A DNA stretch of 64,000 nucleotides, from contig NZ_NSKH01000018.1 in assembly GCF_003144095.1 (NCBI RefSeq), forward strand, positions 2,472,137 to 2,536,136, in the 5' to 3' direction. The stretch's first letter is position 1; each line of letters starts with the position of its first letter. A program made the translations under genes and the position numbers. This DNA comes from Streptomyces sp. ICBB 8177 (GTDB taxonomy: Bacteria > Actinomycetota > Actinomycetes > Streptomycetales > Streptomycetaceae). The notes under the pieces are model-generated. The model did no database searches. It was given only the letters and a program-made list of their open reading frames with translations, and had not been told where the DNA came from. This document shows, in pieces, positions 31,450 through 41,548 of this stretch.

Positions 31450-34400
31450 ATGACGGGCGATGTACGGCCTATGGACACCAACACCGGTACGCAGGAACCG
31501 ACGCCTCCGCCACGCGGTGCGCGGCGGCCACCGGGTACGCGGGCGGGGTACGGCGTGAGTGCGTCGGGGGCGTTGCTGCCCGGCCCGGCGGGAGGCGGCC
31601 GGGTGGGCCTGCTGCCCCAACTCCTGGTCGCCATGGTCTGCGGCGGGTACGCGGCCGGGGCCGCGCTCGACTGGGGCACCCCGCCGCTCGCCGCGTTCAT
31701 GGGCGACTTCGGGCTGGCCGCCGCGGGACTCGCCGCCTGTGTGTCGTGCCTGTGGTACGCCCGCACCGTCCCGGGGCCCAACCGCCCCGCGTGGGTGATG
31801 TTCGCCGTATCCTCCGCCATGCTCGCCGCGGGCAACGGGACCTGGGGCTGGTACGAGGTCGTGCTCGGCGTCAAGTCCATGCCGCACGTCTCGCCCGCCG
31901 ACTTCTGCTTCCTGCTCTTCGCCCCGCCGGCCATAGTGGGACTGCTGGTCCTCGCCAAGCGCCCGGTGACCAGGGCCGGCTGGGTCTGCATCGCGCTGGA
32001 CGCGTGGCTGATCGCGGGCTCGCTGCTGACCCTCACCTGGAGCCTGGCGCTCGCGCACGACGCCGGGCTCGACGGCCGCGGCAAGGCGCACATGGCCCTC
32101 GCGCTGGCCTACCCGGTCTTCGACATCCTGCTGGTCTCCCTGGTGCTGGCGCTGCACTTCCGCCGCTCCGCCGCCGACCGCCCCGCGGTCAACGCGGCCA
32201 TCACCTCACTGGCGCTGACCGTGCTGTGCGACGCCGTCTACACCTCGCCGCTGCCGCGCCGCGACTACCATTCCGGCCAGATTCTGGACGCGGGCTGGTT
32301 CGCCGCCAGCATGCTCATGGCGTACGCGCCCTGGGTCGGCCACCGCGGCGCGCCGCCGCCGCCACCGCGCCGGGTGCGCCCCGAGCGCAAGGCCGCCGGA
32401 TCGCTCGGCGCCCTCACCCCGTACCTCGCCGCCGCCGTGTGCACCCTGGGCATGCTCTACAACGTCCTCGGCGGTCACAAGATCGACCGGGTGGTGCTCA
32501 TCACCGGCTGCACGGTGGCGCTGGTGCTGGTGGTCCGCCAGGGCATCATGCTCCTGGACAACATCGCGCTCACCCAGGAACTCGCCCAGAAGGAGAACCA
32601 CTTCCGCTCCCTGGTGCAGGGTTCGAGCGACGTCATCATGATCGCCGCCCCCTCCGGCGTGCTGCGCTACGTCAGTCCGGCCGCCAAGGGCGTCCTGGGC
32701 CGCGACCCGGACTCCATGGTCGGCACCGAACTCGCCTCCCACATCCACCCCGAGGACCTCGGGCGGATGCTGCACGAGGTGCGCCGCTTCCTCGCCGCGC
32801 AGCCGTCCGACGAGCCCGCCACCCGCATCGAGTGCCGGGTGCGCTCCGGCGACGGCGGCTGGCTCAACGTGGAGTCCACCGTCAACCGCTACCAGGGCGG
32901 CCTGATCTTCAACAGCCGCGACGTCACCGAACGGGTGCGCCTACAGGCCCAGTTGCAGCACAACGCCTCCCACGACCCGCTCACCGACCTGCCCAACCGC
33001 GCCCTGTTCACCGAACGCGTCGGGCACGCGCTCGGCGGGCGCCGGGCCGGCGACGGCGAGGCGGCCGTGCTCTACATCGACCTCGACGGCTTCAAGGCCG
33101 TCAACGACACCGTCGGCCATCAGGCGGGCGACGAACTGCTGATCCAGGCGGCGCGCCGGTTGCAGGACTCGGTCCGGGCCGGGGACACGGCGGCACGGCT
33201 GGGCGGCGACGAGTTCGCCGCCCTCATCTGTGGCGGCACGGGCGATCCCCAGGTGCGCGAGCGGCAGATAGTGGAGATCGCGGAACGGCTGCGGCTGACG
33301 CTCTCCGAGCCGTACGTGGTCTCGGTCGGCGGCCGCAAACCGGGCGGCGACGGGCCCATGGAACACGGCGCCCCCGAAGGGCGGCGGGAGGGCAGGACGC
33401 AGGTGCGGGTCGCCGCCAGCATCGGTGTCGCCTTCGCCACCCCCGGCATCACCTCGGCCGAGCTGATGCGCAACGCGGACCTCGCGATGTACCGCGCGAA
33501 GTCGGCCGGGAAGAACCGCGTGGAGCTTTACGCGCCGCAGATGCAGAGCGAGGTGGCGCACCGCGCGGAGCTGGCCGCCCGGCTGCGCAGCGCGCTGCGC
33601 GACGGCGAGTTCACGCTGCTGCACCAGCCGGTGGTGGACCTCGACAGCGGTGACGTCGACACAGTCCAGGCACAGGCCCGCTGGCGCAGCGCGCAGGGCA
33701 TCCTGTTCACGCCCGCCGAGTTCCTGCGCTTCGTGGACGCCGGGTCCGCCGACGGCGCCGAGCGCTCCGAGGTCAGCAGATGGCTGCTGGAGGAGGCCGT
33801 CGAACAGGCCGCCGCCCGGCACCGGCTGGGCCTGCGGGTGCCCGTGTGCGTGCCGGTGCCCGCGCGCAAGCTGCTCAGCCGCGAACTGCCGGTCAAGCGG
33901 CTGGAAGCGCTGCTCGACCGGCACGAGCTGCCGCCGGACGCGCTGATCGTGGAGGTCTCGGGCCACGATCCGCGCATCCCGCTGGACGAGCTGGAACGCA
34001 GACTCGGCGCGCTGCGCAGACTCGGCGTGCGGATCGCGCTGGGCGGACTGGGCACCGGGTATGCCGGGATGGTGGCGCTGCGGCGGCTGCCGGTGGACGT
34101 GCTCAAGCTGGACCGGTCCTTCACCGAGGGCGTGGTCGAGTCCGCCAGGCTGCACAAGATCACCTCGGGCCTGCTGCGGATCGCCCGCGACCTGGGACTG
34201 CGGTCGGTCGCCGAGGGCGTGGACCGGCCCGACCAGGCGGTGGCGCTGCGCGAGATGGGCTGCACCCACGGCCAGGGCATGGCGTTCGCGGGGCCGCTGG
34301 ACACCCCGCGGCTGCACGGCTGCCTGCTGCGCGGGAGCTTCCCCGTCCCGGGCGGACCCGGGCGTGACGTGGTCACCGCGGGCGCCGGGGCGCTGCCGGT

Positions 34401-34485
34401 CAGACGAGGGGGCACGGCCGGACCCGACCCGCTGGCCAGCCCTCCCTTGCGCTCACATCATGAGACGTCCGTCCCACCCACTTGA
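31450..34485 (+). CDS. cdgC: Membrane PAS-GGDEF protein with degenerate EAL (CdgC-like)
   Basis: A 1011-residue protein: about nine or ten transmembrane helices in residues 45-380, a PAS domain from about 385 (FRSLVQGSSDVIMI), a GGDEF domain with intact RLGGDEF at about 585 and an intact inhibitory RxxD (RAGD) five residues before it, and an EAL-like domain. The EAL domain has lost its catalytic residues: VQAQARW replaces EALLRW, EVSGHD replaces the metal-binding E-x-TE, and LGGLGTGYAG replaces DDFGTGYSS. So it is probably a diguanylate cyclase with a pseudo-EAL. Start is uncertain: ATG 31450 or ATG 31471. Confidence 0.9.
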   Translation: MTGDVRPMDTNTGTQEPTPPPRGARRPPGTRAGYGVSASGALLPGPAGGGRVGLLPQLLVAMVCGGYAAGAALDWGTPPLAAFMGDFGLAAAGLAACVSCLWYARTVPGPNRPAWVMFAVSSAMLAAGNGTWGWYEVVLGVKSMPHVSPADFCFLLFAPPAIVGLLVLAKRPVTRAGWVCIALDAWLIAGSLLTLTWSLALAHDAGLDGRGKAHMALALAYPVFDILLVSLVLALHFRRSAADRPAVNAAITSLALTVLCDAVYTSPLPRRDYHSGQILDAGWFAASMLMAYAPWVGHRGAPPPPPRRVRPERKAAGSLGALTPYLAAAVCTLGMLYNVLGGHKIDRVVLITGCTVALVLVVRQGIMLLDNIALTQELAQKENHFRSLVQGSSDVIMIAAPSGVLRYVSPAAKGVLGRDPDSMVGTELASHIHPEDLGRMLHEVRRFLAAQPSDEPATRIECRVRSGDGGWLNVESTVNRYQGGLIFNSRDVTERVRLQAQLQHNASHDPLTDLPNRALFTERVGHALGGRRAGDGEAAVLYIDLDGFKAVNDTVGHQAGDELLIQAARRLQDSVRAGDTAARLGGDEFAALICGGTGDPQVRERQIVEIAERLRLTLSEPYVVSVGGRKPGGDGPMEHGAPEGRREGRTQVRVAASIGVAFATPGITSAELMRNADLAMYRAKSAGKNRVELYAPQMQSEVAHRAELAARLRSALRDGEFTLLHQPVVDLDSGDVDTVQAQARWRSAQGILFTPAEFLRFVDAGSADGAERSEVSRWLLEEAVEQAAARHRLGLRVPVCVPVPARKLLSRELPVKRLEALLDRHELPPDALIVEVSGHDPRIPLDELERRLGALRRLGVRIALGGLGTGYAGMVALRRLPVDVLKLDRSFTEGVVESARLHKITSGLLRIARDLGLRSVAEGVDRPDQAVALREMGCTHGQGMAFAGPLDTPRLHGCLLRGSFPVPGGPGRDVVTAGAGALPVRRGGTAGPDPLASPPLRSHHETSVPPT

Positions 34486-34511
34486 CACGTGGGCTGTGAC
34501 GGGAGGATGGT
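34482..34511 (+). promoter_or_regulatory. Promoter of the ilvB leader
   Basis: A perfect -35 TTGACA at 34482-34487 is followed after 18 bases by GATGGT (34506-34511), or after 16 bases by AGGATG, as a -10. Transcription would start at or just before the ATG of the leader peptide, making the leader itself leaderless. The -35 overlaps the cdgC stop region. Confidence 0.55.
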
Positions 34512-34518
34512 CGGTGCC

Positions 34519-34560
34519 ATGCGCACCCGAATTCTCGTACTTGGACGGCGCGTCGGCTGA
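34519..34560 (+). CDS. ilv leader peptide MRTRILVLGRRVG
   Basis: A 13-codon ORF encoding consecutive Ile-Leu-Val-Leu, the amino acids made by the downstream operon. Stalling on charged-tRNA shortage would change folding of the RNA ahead and prevent the terminator at 34603. Codons for these residues are ATT, CTC, GTA and CTT, of which ATT, GTA and CTT are rare in this genome, which would sharpen the response. Attenuators of this kind precede ilvB in other actinobacteria. Confidence 0.85.
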   Translation: MRTRILVLGRRVG

Positions 34561-34602
34561 CCGGGGCCTCATCACCGCCCCGCGACAAGCACCGGCGCGC
34601 TT

Positions 34603-34636
34603 CCCCTCGCTTGCCTTCTGGCACGAGGGGTTTTTT
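34603..34636 (+). terminator. Attenuator terminator before ilvB
   Basis: CCCCTCG (34603-34609) pairs with CGAGGGG (34624-34630), with an inner TGCC/GGCA stem, and is followed by six T. It lies 43 bases after the leader-peptide stop and 69 bases before ilvB, where an attenuation terminator should be. Confidence 0.92.
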
Positions 34637-34704
34637 GTTGCACTGGCACCCACCGCCCCCTCCACACCGCGACCGGGGCGGCCTCTCCGAGAAGAGACAG
34701 GCAG

Positions 34705-36552
34705 ATGACCGAGCAGGCCACTGGGGCCCACCATCCGCAGCCGCGGGCCCGCAACGCGGCACAGCAGCCCATCACCGAGCAGGTGACGGGTGCCCAGTCC
34801 CTCATCCGTTCTCTGGAGGAAGTCGGCGCCGACACCGTCTTCGGCATCCCCGGCGGGGCGATCCTCCCCGCGTACGACCCGATGTTCGACTCGCAGCGCG
34901 TGCGCCACATCCTGGTCCGCCACGAGCAGGGCGCCGGCCACGCCGCCACCGGGTACGCGCAGGCCACCGGCAAGGTCGGCGTCTGCATGGCCACCTCGGG
35001 CCCGGGTGCCACCAACCTCGTCACCCCCATCGCCGACGCCCACCTGGACTCGGTGCCGATCGTCGCCATCACCGGCCAGGTCGCCTCCAAGTCCATCGGC
35101 ACGGACGCCTTCCAGGAGGCGGACATCGTCGGCATCACCATGCCGATCACCAAGCACAACTTCCTGGTCACCGACGCCGCCGACATCCCGCGCACCATCG
35201 CCGAGGCCTTCCACATCGCCTCCACCGGCCGCCCGGGGCCGGTGCTGGTCGACATCGCCAAGGACGCCCTCCAGGCACAGACCACCTTCTCCTGGCCGCC
35301 CGTCTCGGACCTGCCCGGCTACCGTCCGGTGACCAAGCCGCACGCCAAGCAGATCCGCGAGGCCGCCCGGCTGCTCACCCAGGCCAAGCGCCCGGTGCTG
35401 TACGTCGGCGGAGGCGTGCTGAAGGCCCGGGCCACCGAGGAACTGCGCATCCTGGCCGAGTTGACCGGCGCCCCGGTCGCCACCACGCTGATGGCGCTGG
35501 GCGCCTTCCCCGACACCCACCGCCAGCACGTCGGCATGCCCGGCATGCACGGCTCGGTCTCCGCGGTCACCGCGATGCAGAAGGCCGACCTGCTGGTCGC
35601 GCTCGGCGCGCGGTTCGACGACCGGGTGACCGGCAAGACCGACACGTTCGCCCCGTACGCCAAGATCGTGCACGCCGACATCGACCCGGCGGAGATCGGC
35701 AAGATCCGCGCCGCCGACGTGCCGATCGTCGGCGACGCCCGCGAGGTGCTGGCCGACCTGATCGTCGCGGTCCAGGCCGAGCACGAGGCGGGCCACCGCG
35801 GGGACTACGCCGACTGGTGGCGGCAGATCGACTCCTGGCGCGAGACCTACCCGCTCGGCTACGACCTGCCCGAGGACGGCAGCCTCTCCCCACAGCAGGT
35901 CATCGAGCGCATCGGCCAACTCGCCCCGAAGGACACGGTGTTCGCGGCCGGGGTCGGCCAGCACCAGATGTGGGCCTCGCAGTACATCCGCTACGACAAG
36001 CCGTACACCTGGCTCAACTCCGGCGGCGCCGGGACCATGGGCTACGCGGTCCCGGCCGCGATGGGCGCCAAGGCCGGCAAGCCCGACACCACGGTGTGGG
36101 CGATCGACGGCGACGGCTGCTTCCAGATGACCAACCAGGAACTGGTCACCTGCGCGCTCAACGGCATCCCCATCAAGGTCGGCATCATCAACAACGGCGC
36201 GCTGGGCATGGTCCGCCAGTGGCAGACGCTCTTCTACAACGAGCGTTACTCCAACACCGTGCTGCACTCGGGACCGGGCGAGGGCGCCAAGCCCGCGCTC
36301 AACGGCACCCGCACCCCCGACTTCGTCAAGCTCGCCGAGGCGATGGGCTGCGTCGGGCTGCGCTGCGAGGACCCGGCCGACCTCGACGCGGTCATCGAGA
36401 AGGCCAACGCGATCAACGACCGCCCGGTGGTCGTGGACTTCATCTGCCACGAGGACGCCATGGTGTGGCCGATGGTCGCCGCCGGCACCTCCAACGACGA
36501 GGTCATGGCCGCCCGCGGGGTGCGCCCCGACTTCGGCGACATGGACGACTGA
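34705..36552 (+). CDS. ilvB: Acetolactate synthase large (catalytic) subunit
   Basis: A 615-residue TPP enzyme that condenses pyruvate with pyruvate or 2-oxobutyrate, the first common step to Val/Leu and Ile. The catalytic Glu is in [18 protein letters not shown], the FAD region is central, and the TPP/Mg motif is [18 protein letters not shown] ending IINN. The N terminus carries about 30 extra residues with a repeated EQxTGA element (EQATGAHH and EQVTGAQS). First gene of ilvBNC, controlled by the upstream attenuator. Confidence 0.97.
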   Translation: MTEQATGAHHPQPRARNAAQQPITEQVTGAQSLIRSLEEVGADTVFGIPGGAILPAYDPMFDSQRVRHILVRHEQGAGHAATGYAQATGKVGVCMATSGPGATNLVTPIADAHLDSVPIVAITGQVASKSIGTDAFQEADIVGITMPITKHNFLVTDAADIPRTIAEAFHIASTGRPGPVLVDIAKDALQAQTTFSWPPVSDLPGYRPVTKPHAKQIREAARLLTQAKRPVLYVGGGVLKARATEELRILAELTGAPVATTLMALGAFPDTHRQHVGMPGMHGSVSAVTAMQKADLLVALGARFDDRVTGKTDTFAPYAKIVHADIDPAEIGKIRAADVPIVGDAREVLADLIVAVQAEHEAGHRGDYADWWRQIDSWRETYPLGYDLPEDGSLSPQQVIERIGQLAPKDTVFAAGVGQHQMWASQYIRYDKPYTWLNSGGAGTMGYAVPAAMGAKAGKPDTTVWAIDGDGCFQMTNQELVTCALNGIPIKVGIINNGALGMVRQWQTLFYNERYSNTVLHSGPGEGAKPALNGTRTPDFVKLAEAMGCVGLRCEDPADLDAVIEKANAINDRPVVVDFICHEDAMVWPMVAAGTSNDEVMAARGVRPDFGDMDD

Positions 36553-36588
36553 GCCGGGCCGGAAGACAACGCGAAGGAATCACGGAAC

Positions 36589-37116
36589 ATGTCCAAGCAC
36601 ACGCTCTCCGTCCTGGTCGAGAACAAGCCCGGCGTCCTGGCGAGGATCACCGCGCTGTTCTCCCGCCGCGGCTTCAACATCGACTCCCTGGCGGTCGGCA
36701 CCACCGAGCACCCCGACATCTCCCGCATCACGATCGTCGTCAACGTGGTCGACGAACTGCCGCTGGAACAGGTGACGAAGCAGCTCAACAAGCTCGTCAA
36801 CGTCCTGAAGATCGTCGAACTGGAACCGTCCTCCGCCGTGCAGCGGGAACTGGTCCTGGTCAAGGTGCGCGCCGACAACGAGACGCGCTCGCAGATCACC
36901 GAGATCGTCTCGCTCTTCCGCGCCAAGACCGTCGACGTCTCGCCCGAGGCCGTCACCGTCGAGGCGACCGGCGGCGCCGAGAAGCTGGAGGCGCTGCTGC
37001 GGATGCTGGAGCCGTTCGGCATCAAGGAACTGGTGCAGTCCGGCACCATCGCCATCGGCCGCGGCGCCCGCTCCATCACCGACCGCTCGCTGCGGGCACT
37101 GGACCGCAGCGCGTGA
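36589..37116 (+). CDS. ilvN: Acetolactate synthase small (regulatory) subunit
   Basis: A 175-residue subunit with an N-terminal ACT domain (HTLSVLVENKPGVLARITAL and RRGFNIDSLAVG) that gives valine feedback control, and a C-terminal ALS_ss domain (TRSQITEIVSLFRAKTVDVS). Length is typical. It follows ilvB by 36 bases and precedes ilvC by 96. Confidence 0.97.
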   Translation: MSKHTLSVLVENKPGVLARITALFSRRGFNIDSLAVGTTEHPDISRITIVVNVVDELPLEQVTKQLNKLVNVLKIVELEPSSAVQRELVLVKVRADNETRSQITEIVSLFRAKTVDVSPEAVTVEATGGAEKLEALLRMLEPFGIKELVQSGTIAIGRGARSITDRSLRALDRSA

Positions 37117-38211
<1,095 letters not shown>

Positions 38212-38230
38212 GGCCTCACCCGCGGTGTAC

Positions 38231-38261
38231 GGGGCCTCCGGGGCGCTGCCCTGGAGGCCCC
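38231..38261 (+). terminator. Hairpin after ilvC
   Basis: GGGGCCTCCGGGGC (38231-38244) pairs with GCCCTGGAGGCCCC (38248-38261) with one mismatch and a three-base loop. No T run follows. A strong GC hairpin of this type often ends transcripts in Streptomyces. Confidence 0.65.
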
Positions 38262-38340
38262 CGCCGCGTTGTGACCGGGAGGTTTGTCCACGCCGTACAC
38301 CCACGTCCGGGTGATCCTTACGCAACGGCACAGGCAGCCG

Positions 38341-38367
38341 GTCACGGCGCCGATAGACTGCCGTGAC
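38341..38367. promoter_or_regulatory. Perfect inverted repeat around the serA -10
   Basis: GTCACGGC (38341-38348) and GCCGTGAC (38360-38367) form an 8-bp perfect inverted repeat enclosing TAGACT at 38354-38359, a good -10 hexamer. Binding of a dimer here would cover the promoter. No regulator can be named. Confidence 0.6.
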
Positions 38368-38477
38368 AAGCGCGTCAGGCTCACAGCGTCGTGCGTCTTC
38401 CACGCGGCATGCCAGCCCCTCCCTCCCTGGAGCGGCCGAAAGGGACCGGCCGCCCACGTAGGACAAGTGAGGATCAC

Positions 38478-40082
38478 GTGAGCACTGCTTCAGCCAGCAA
38501 GCCTGTCGTACTCATCGCCGAAGAGCTTTCGCCCGCCACGGTGGATGCCCTGGGTCCGGATTTCGAGATCCGGCACTGCAACGGGGCGGATCGTGCCGAT
38601 CTGCTGGGCGCGATCGTGGATGTGGACGCGGTTTTGGTGCGTTCGGCCACGAAGGTGGACGCGGAGGCGATCGCCGCCGCGCGCAGGCTTCGGGTGGTCG
38701 CTCGTGCGGGTGTCGGTTTGGACAACGTGGATGTGTCGGCGGCCACGAAGGCCGGTGTGATGGTGGTGAACGCGCCGACGTCGAACATCGTGACGGCCGC
38801 TGAGCTGGCCTGTGGTCTGCTGGTGGCGACGGCGCGCAATATTCCGCAGGCGAACGCGGCGTTGAAGAACGGTGAGTGGAAGCGCAGCAAGTACACCGGT
38901 GTGGAGTTGGCGGAGAAGACGCTGGGTGTGGTGGGTCTTGGTCGGATCGGTGTGCTGGTGGCGCAGCGGATGTCGGCGTTCGGTATGAGGGTCGTGGCGT
39001 ATGACCCGTATGTGCAGCCGGCGCGGGCGGCGCAGATGGGGGTGAAGTTGCTGTCGCTGGAGGAGTTGCTGGAGGTGTCGGACTTCATCACGGTGCATTT
39101 GCCGAAGACTCCGGAGACGCTGGGTCTGATCGGGGATGAGGCGCTGCGCAGGGTGAAGCCGTCGGTGCGGATCGTCAATGCCGCGCGGGGTGGGATCGTG
39201 GATGAGGTGGCGTTGGCGAGTGCGTTGAAGGAGGGGCGGGTCGCGGGGGCGGGTTTGGATGTGTTCTCGTCCGAGCCGTGCACGGATTCGCCGTTGTTCG
39301 AGTTCGACAATGTGGTGGCGACTCCGCATCTGGGTGCTTCGACGGGTGAGGCGCAGGAGAAGGCGGGTGTCGCGGTGGCGAAGTCGGTGCGGTTGGCGTT
39401 GGCGGGGGAGTTGGTGCCGGACGCGGTGAACGTGCAGGGCGGGGTGATCGCGGAGGAGGTGCGGCCGGGTCTGCCGTTGGCGGAGAAGCTGGGCCGGATC
39501 TTCACCGCGCTCGCGGGGGAGGTGGCGGTGCGGCTGGATGTCGAGGTGCGCGGCGAGATCACGCAGCATGATGTGAAGGTCCTCGAACTGTCCACGCTCA
39601 AGGGCGTGTTCGAGGACGTGGTCGCCGAGACCGTCTCCTACGTCAACGCACCCCTGTTCGCCCAGGAGCGCGGTGTCGAGGTGCGGCTGACCACCAGCAG
39701 CGAGTCGCCCGAGCACCGCAACCTGGTCACCGTACGCGGCACCCTCTCCGGGGGCGACGAGATCGCGGTGTCCGGCACCCTGGCCGGGCCCAAGCACATC
39801 CAGAAGATCGTCGGCGTCGGCGAGTTCGACGTGGACCTCGTCCTCACCGACCACATGGGCTTCCTGCGCTACGGCGACCGGCCCGGCGTGGTCGGCACCG
39901 TCGGCCGCATCCTCGGCGAGGCCGGGATCAACATCGCGGGCATGCAGGTCGCCCGCACCAACGAGGGCGGCGAGGCGCTGGTCGCGCTGACCGTGGACGA
40001 CTCCATCCCCGCCCCCGTGCTCGCCGAGATCGCCCAGGAGATCGGCGCCACCTCGGCCCGCGCCGTCAACCTCGTCGACTGA
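38478..40082 (+). CDS. serA: D-3-phosphoglycerate dehydrogenase (long form)
   Basis: A 534-residue enzyme that makes 3-phosphohydroxypyruvate, the first step to serine. Order: substrate/NAD domains with VVGLGRIGVLVAQRM, Arg in IVNAARGGIVDE, Glu in FSSEPCTDS and His in ATPHLGASTGEAQ; then the intervening ASB domain; then a C-terminal ACT domain (HMGFLRYGDRPGVVG). GTG 38478 has GAGG upstream. Bases from about 38,520 to 39,590 use many G- and T-ending codons (GGT, GTG, GAT, TTG, GCG), then usage switches abruptly to the C-ending codons normal for the window. This suggests a recombinant gene. Confidence 0.97.
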   Translation: MSTASASKPVVLIAEELSPATVDALGPDFEIRHCNGADRADLLGAIVDVDAVLVRSATKVDAEAIAAARRLRVVARAGVGLDNVDVSAATKAGVMVVNAPTSNIVTAAELACGLLVATARNIPQANAALKNGEWKRSKYTGVELAEKTLGVVGLGRIGVLVAQRMSAFGMRVVAYDPYVQPARAAQMGVKLLSLEELLEVSDFITVHLPKTPETLGLIGDEALRRVKPSVRIVNAARGGIVDEVALASALKEGRVAGAGLDVFSSEPCTDSPLFEFDNVVATPHLGASTGEAQEKAGVAVAKSVRLALAGELVPDAVNVQGGVIAEEVRPGLPLAEKLGRIFTALAGEVAVRLDVEVRGEITQHDVKVLELSTLKGVFEDVVAETVSYVNAPLFAQERGVEVRLTTSSESPEHRNLVTVRGTLSGGDEIAVSGTLAGPKHIQKIVGVGEFDVDLVLTDHMGFLRYGDRPGVVGTVGRILGEAGINIAGMQVARTNEGGEALVALTVDDSIPAPVLAEIAQEIGATSARAVNLVD

Positions 40083-40088
40083 CCTTCG

Positions 40089-40126
40089 GCCGGCCCGTCG
40101 TCGGGCGCGTCCGACGACGGGCCGGC
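40089..40126 (+). terminator. Perfect 16-bp hairpin after serA
   Basis: GCCGGCCCGTCGTCGG (40089-40104) pairs perfectly with CCGACGACGGGCCGGC (40111-40126) around GCGCGT. It lies six bases after the serA stop and has no T run; a likely T-less terminator. Confidence 0.75.
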
Positions 40127-40295
40127 ATCCGGCGGTCCGCCGCCCCGCCCGCTCGGAGGGCGGGCCGCCTTCCCCGCGCTCGTGCGAGCCCCAGCACAGT
40201 GGCCGCCCGAACGCAACCGTTCCGGTGGATTTCCCGTCTCTCAGGACGCCAGGGCAGCGAGGACGCCCGGCACATGGGCCACAAGGGGGCACGGC

Positions 40296-41474
40296 ATGCG
40301 GTGGATGCGAGCGGTACCGGCGGCGCTGGGCGCCGGCGCGCTGTGCTGCGCTGTGGCGGTCGGCACCGCGACGGCAGACTCCCCCGGCACGCCGCACCCC
40401 GTGCTGCTGGTCAACGGCAACTACGACGCCCGCCCCGGTGAGCGCGTCGACGTCAACGTGCAGGGCGTCGACGAGGCGCAGGGCAAGGCGGGCGTCACCG
40501 CCACCTCGCACGCCTTCACCGGCCCCGCCCACCTGCGCTGGTACCACTCCGCGTGGGTGTCCGGCTACGACGCGCTGGTCACGCTCTCGCCGACCGCCAA
40601 GCCCGGCTCGTACCCGCTGACCGTCTCGATCGGCGACCGCGTCGTCGGCCGCGACCGGATCGAGGTCTCCCCGCGGCAGGCCCCGCGCTTCACCGTCGCC
40701 GGGGTCCCGGGCGGCCAGGTCGTCCGCCCGGGCCAGCGGATCTCGCTGCGCTACGACGACCTCTACCCCGGCCAGACCGGCACCGACTTCACCGTCTCCT
40801 CGCGGGCGCTGGCGGCCCCGGTGCGGCTGAGGCACGACGACACCACCGACTTCTACGACCCGCGCGCCTTCTCCGCCACCGCCGAGGTCCCGGCCGGCAC
40901 GAAGGACGGCTCCTACGCCTTCACCCTGACCGGGCCGCGGGGCGAGCGGGCGGCGTCCGGGTCGCTGACGGTGCGTGCCGCCCGGCCCGGCGACCCCGAC
41001 TACCTGGGCAAGGTGTCCGGGCCCGCGTTCTTCGCGCCGTCCGGCGACCCCGGTCAGGCCACCACGAACGGCTTCACGGTCCACGCCGGCGGCAAGGTGG
41101 ACGTGCTGTGGCACGACGCGGCGCCCGACCCGGGGGAGACCGGCAGCCTCACCGCCACCTCCGCGGCCTTCGCCGCACCGGTCCGCCTCGCCCCGGACGA
41201 CAGCAAGGGCGCCGACGGCGACGCGCCCCGCTTCTACGGCACCGCCGCCGTCCGCGCCGACCTGGCGCCCGGCACCTACCCGGTCACCGTCGTCAGCCAC
41301 CACGGCCGGGTCCGCAGGAGCGAGTCCCTCACCGTCACGCGGCCGTTGACGCCGACCAAGGGCGTGGACGCGGGCGTGGGCGGCGGCTGGTTCGGCCTGG
41401 CCGGCGGCCTGCTGGCCCTCGGCACCGCCGCCGTCGTCACCGCCGCCCGCAAACGCCGCCCGGCCCGGGCCTGA
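40296..41474 (+). CDS. Secreted, membrane-anchored Ig-like repeat protein
   Basis: A 392-residue protein with a signal peptide (RWMRAVPAALGAGALCCAVA, cleavage after about residue 28), three weakly repeated beta-rich units of about 100 residues (each with TATSxAFxxPxRL or TVSSRALAAPVRL), and a C-terminal transmembrane helix (WFGLAGGLLALGTAAVV) with a basic tail. It should sit on the outside of the membrane. No sortase LPxTG is seen. Start ATG 40296 has AGGGGG eight bases upstream. Function unknown. Confidence 0.78.
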   Translation: MRWMRAVPAALGAGALCCAVAVGTATADSPGTPHPVLLVNGNYDARPGERVDVNVQGVDEAQGKAGVTATSHAFTGPAHLRWYHSAWVSGYDALVTLSPTAKPGSYPLTVSIGDRVVGRDRIEVSPRQAPRFTVAGVPGGQVVRPGQRISLRYDDLYPGQTGTDFTVSSRALAAPVRLRHDDTTDFYDPRAFSATAEVPAGTKDGSYAFTLTGPRGERAASGSLTVRAARPGDPDYLGKVSGPAFFAPSGDPGQATTNGFTVHAGGKVDVLWHDAAPDPGETGSLTATSAAFAAPVRLAPDDSKGADGDAPRFYGTAAVRADLAPGTYPVTVVSHHGRVRRSESLTVTRPLTPTKGVDAGVGGGWFGLAGGLLALGTAAVVTAARKRRPARA

Positions 41475-41548
41475 CCCGTACGGCCGTGCCCGGCCGACCC
41501 GGGGCGAATGCCGTTGGCCCGGGGCGGCCGTGGTGCTGGAATGGCCGG

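Noticed and set aside
36589..37116. ilvN as possible ACT-domain regulator of another enzyme
   Set aside because: Position in ilvB-ilvN-ilvC and full ALS small-subunit length settle its role.
38490..41303. A 937-codon open frame on the minus strand across serA and its neighbour
   Set aside because: Shadow frame caused by GC-rich codon third positions. The plus strand encodes complete SerA and a secreted protein with clear motifs; the reverse translation shows no family features.
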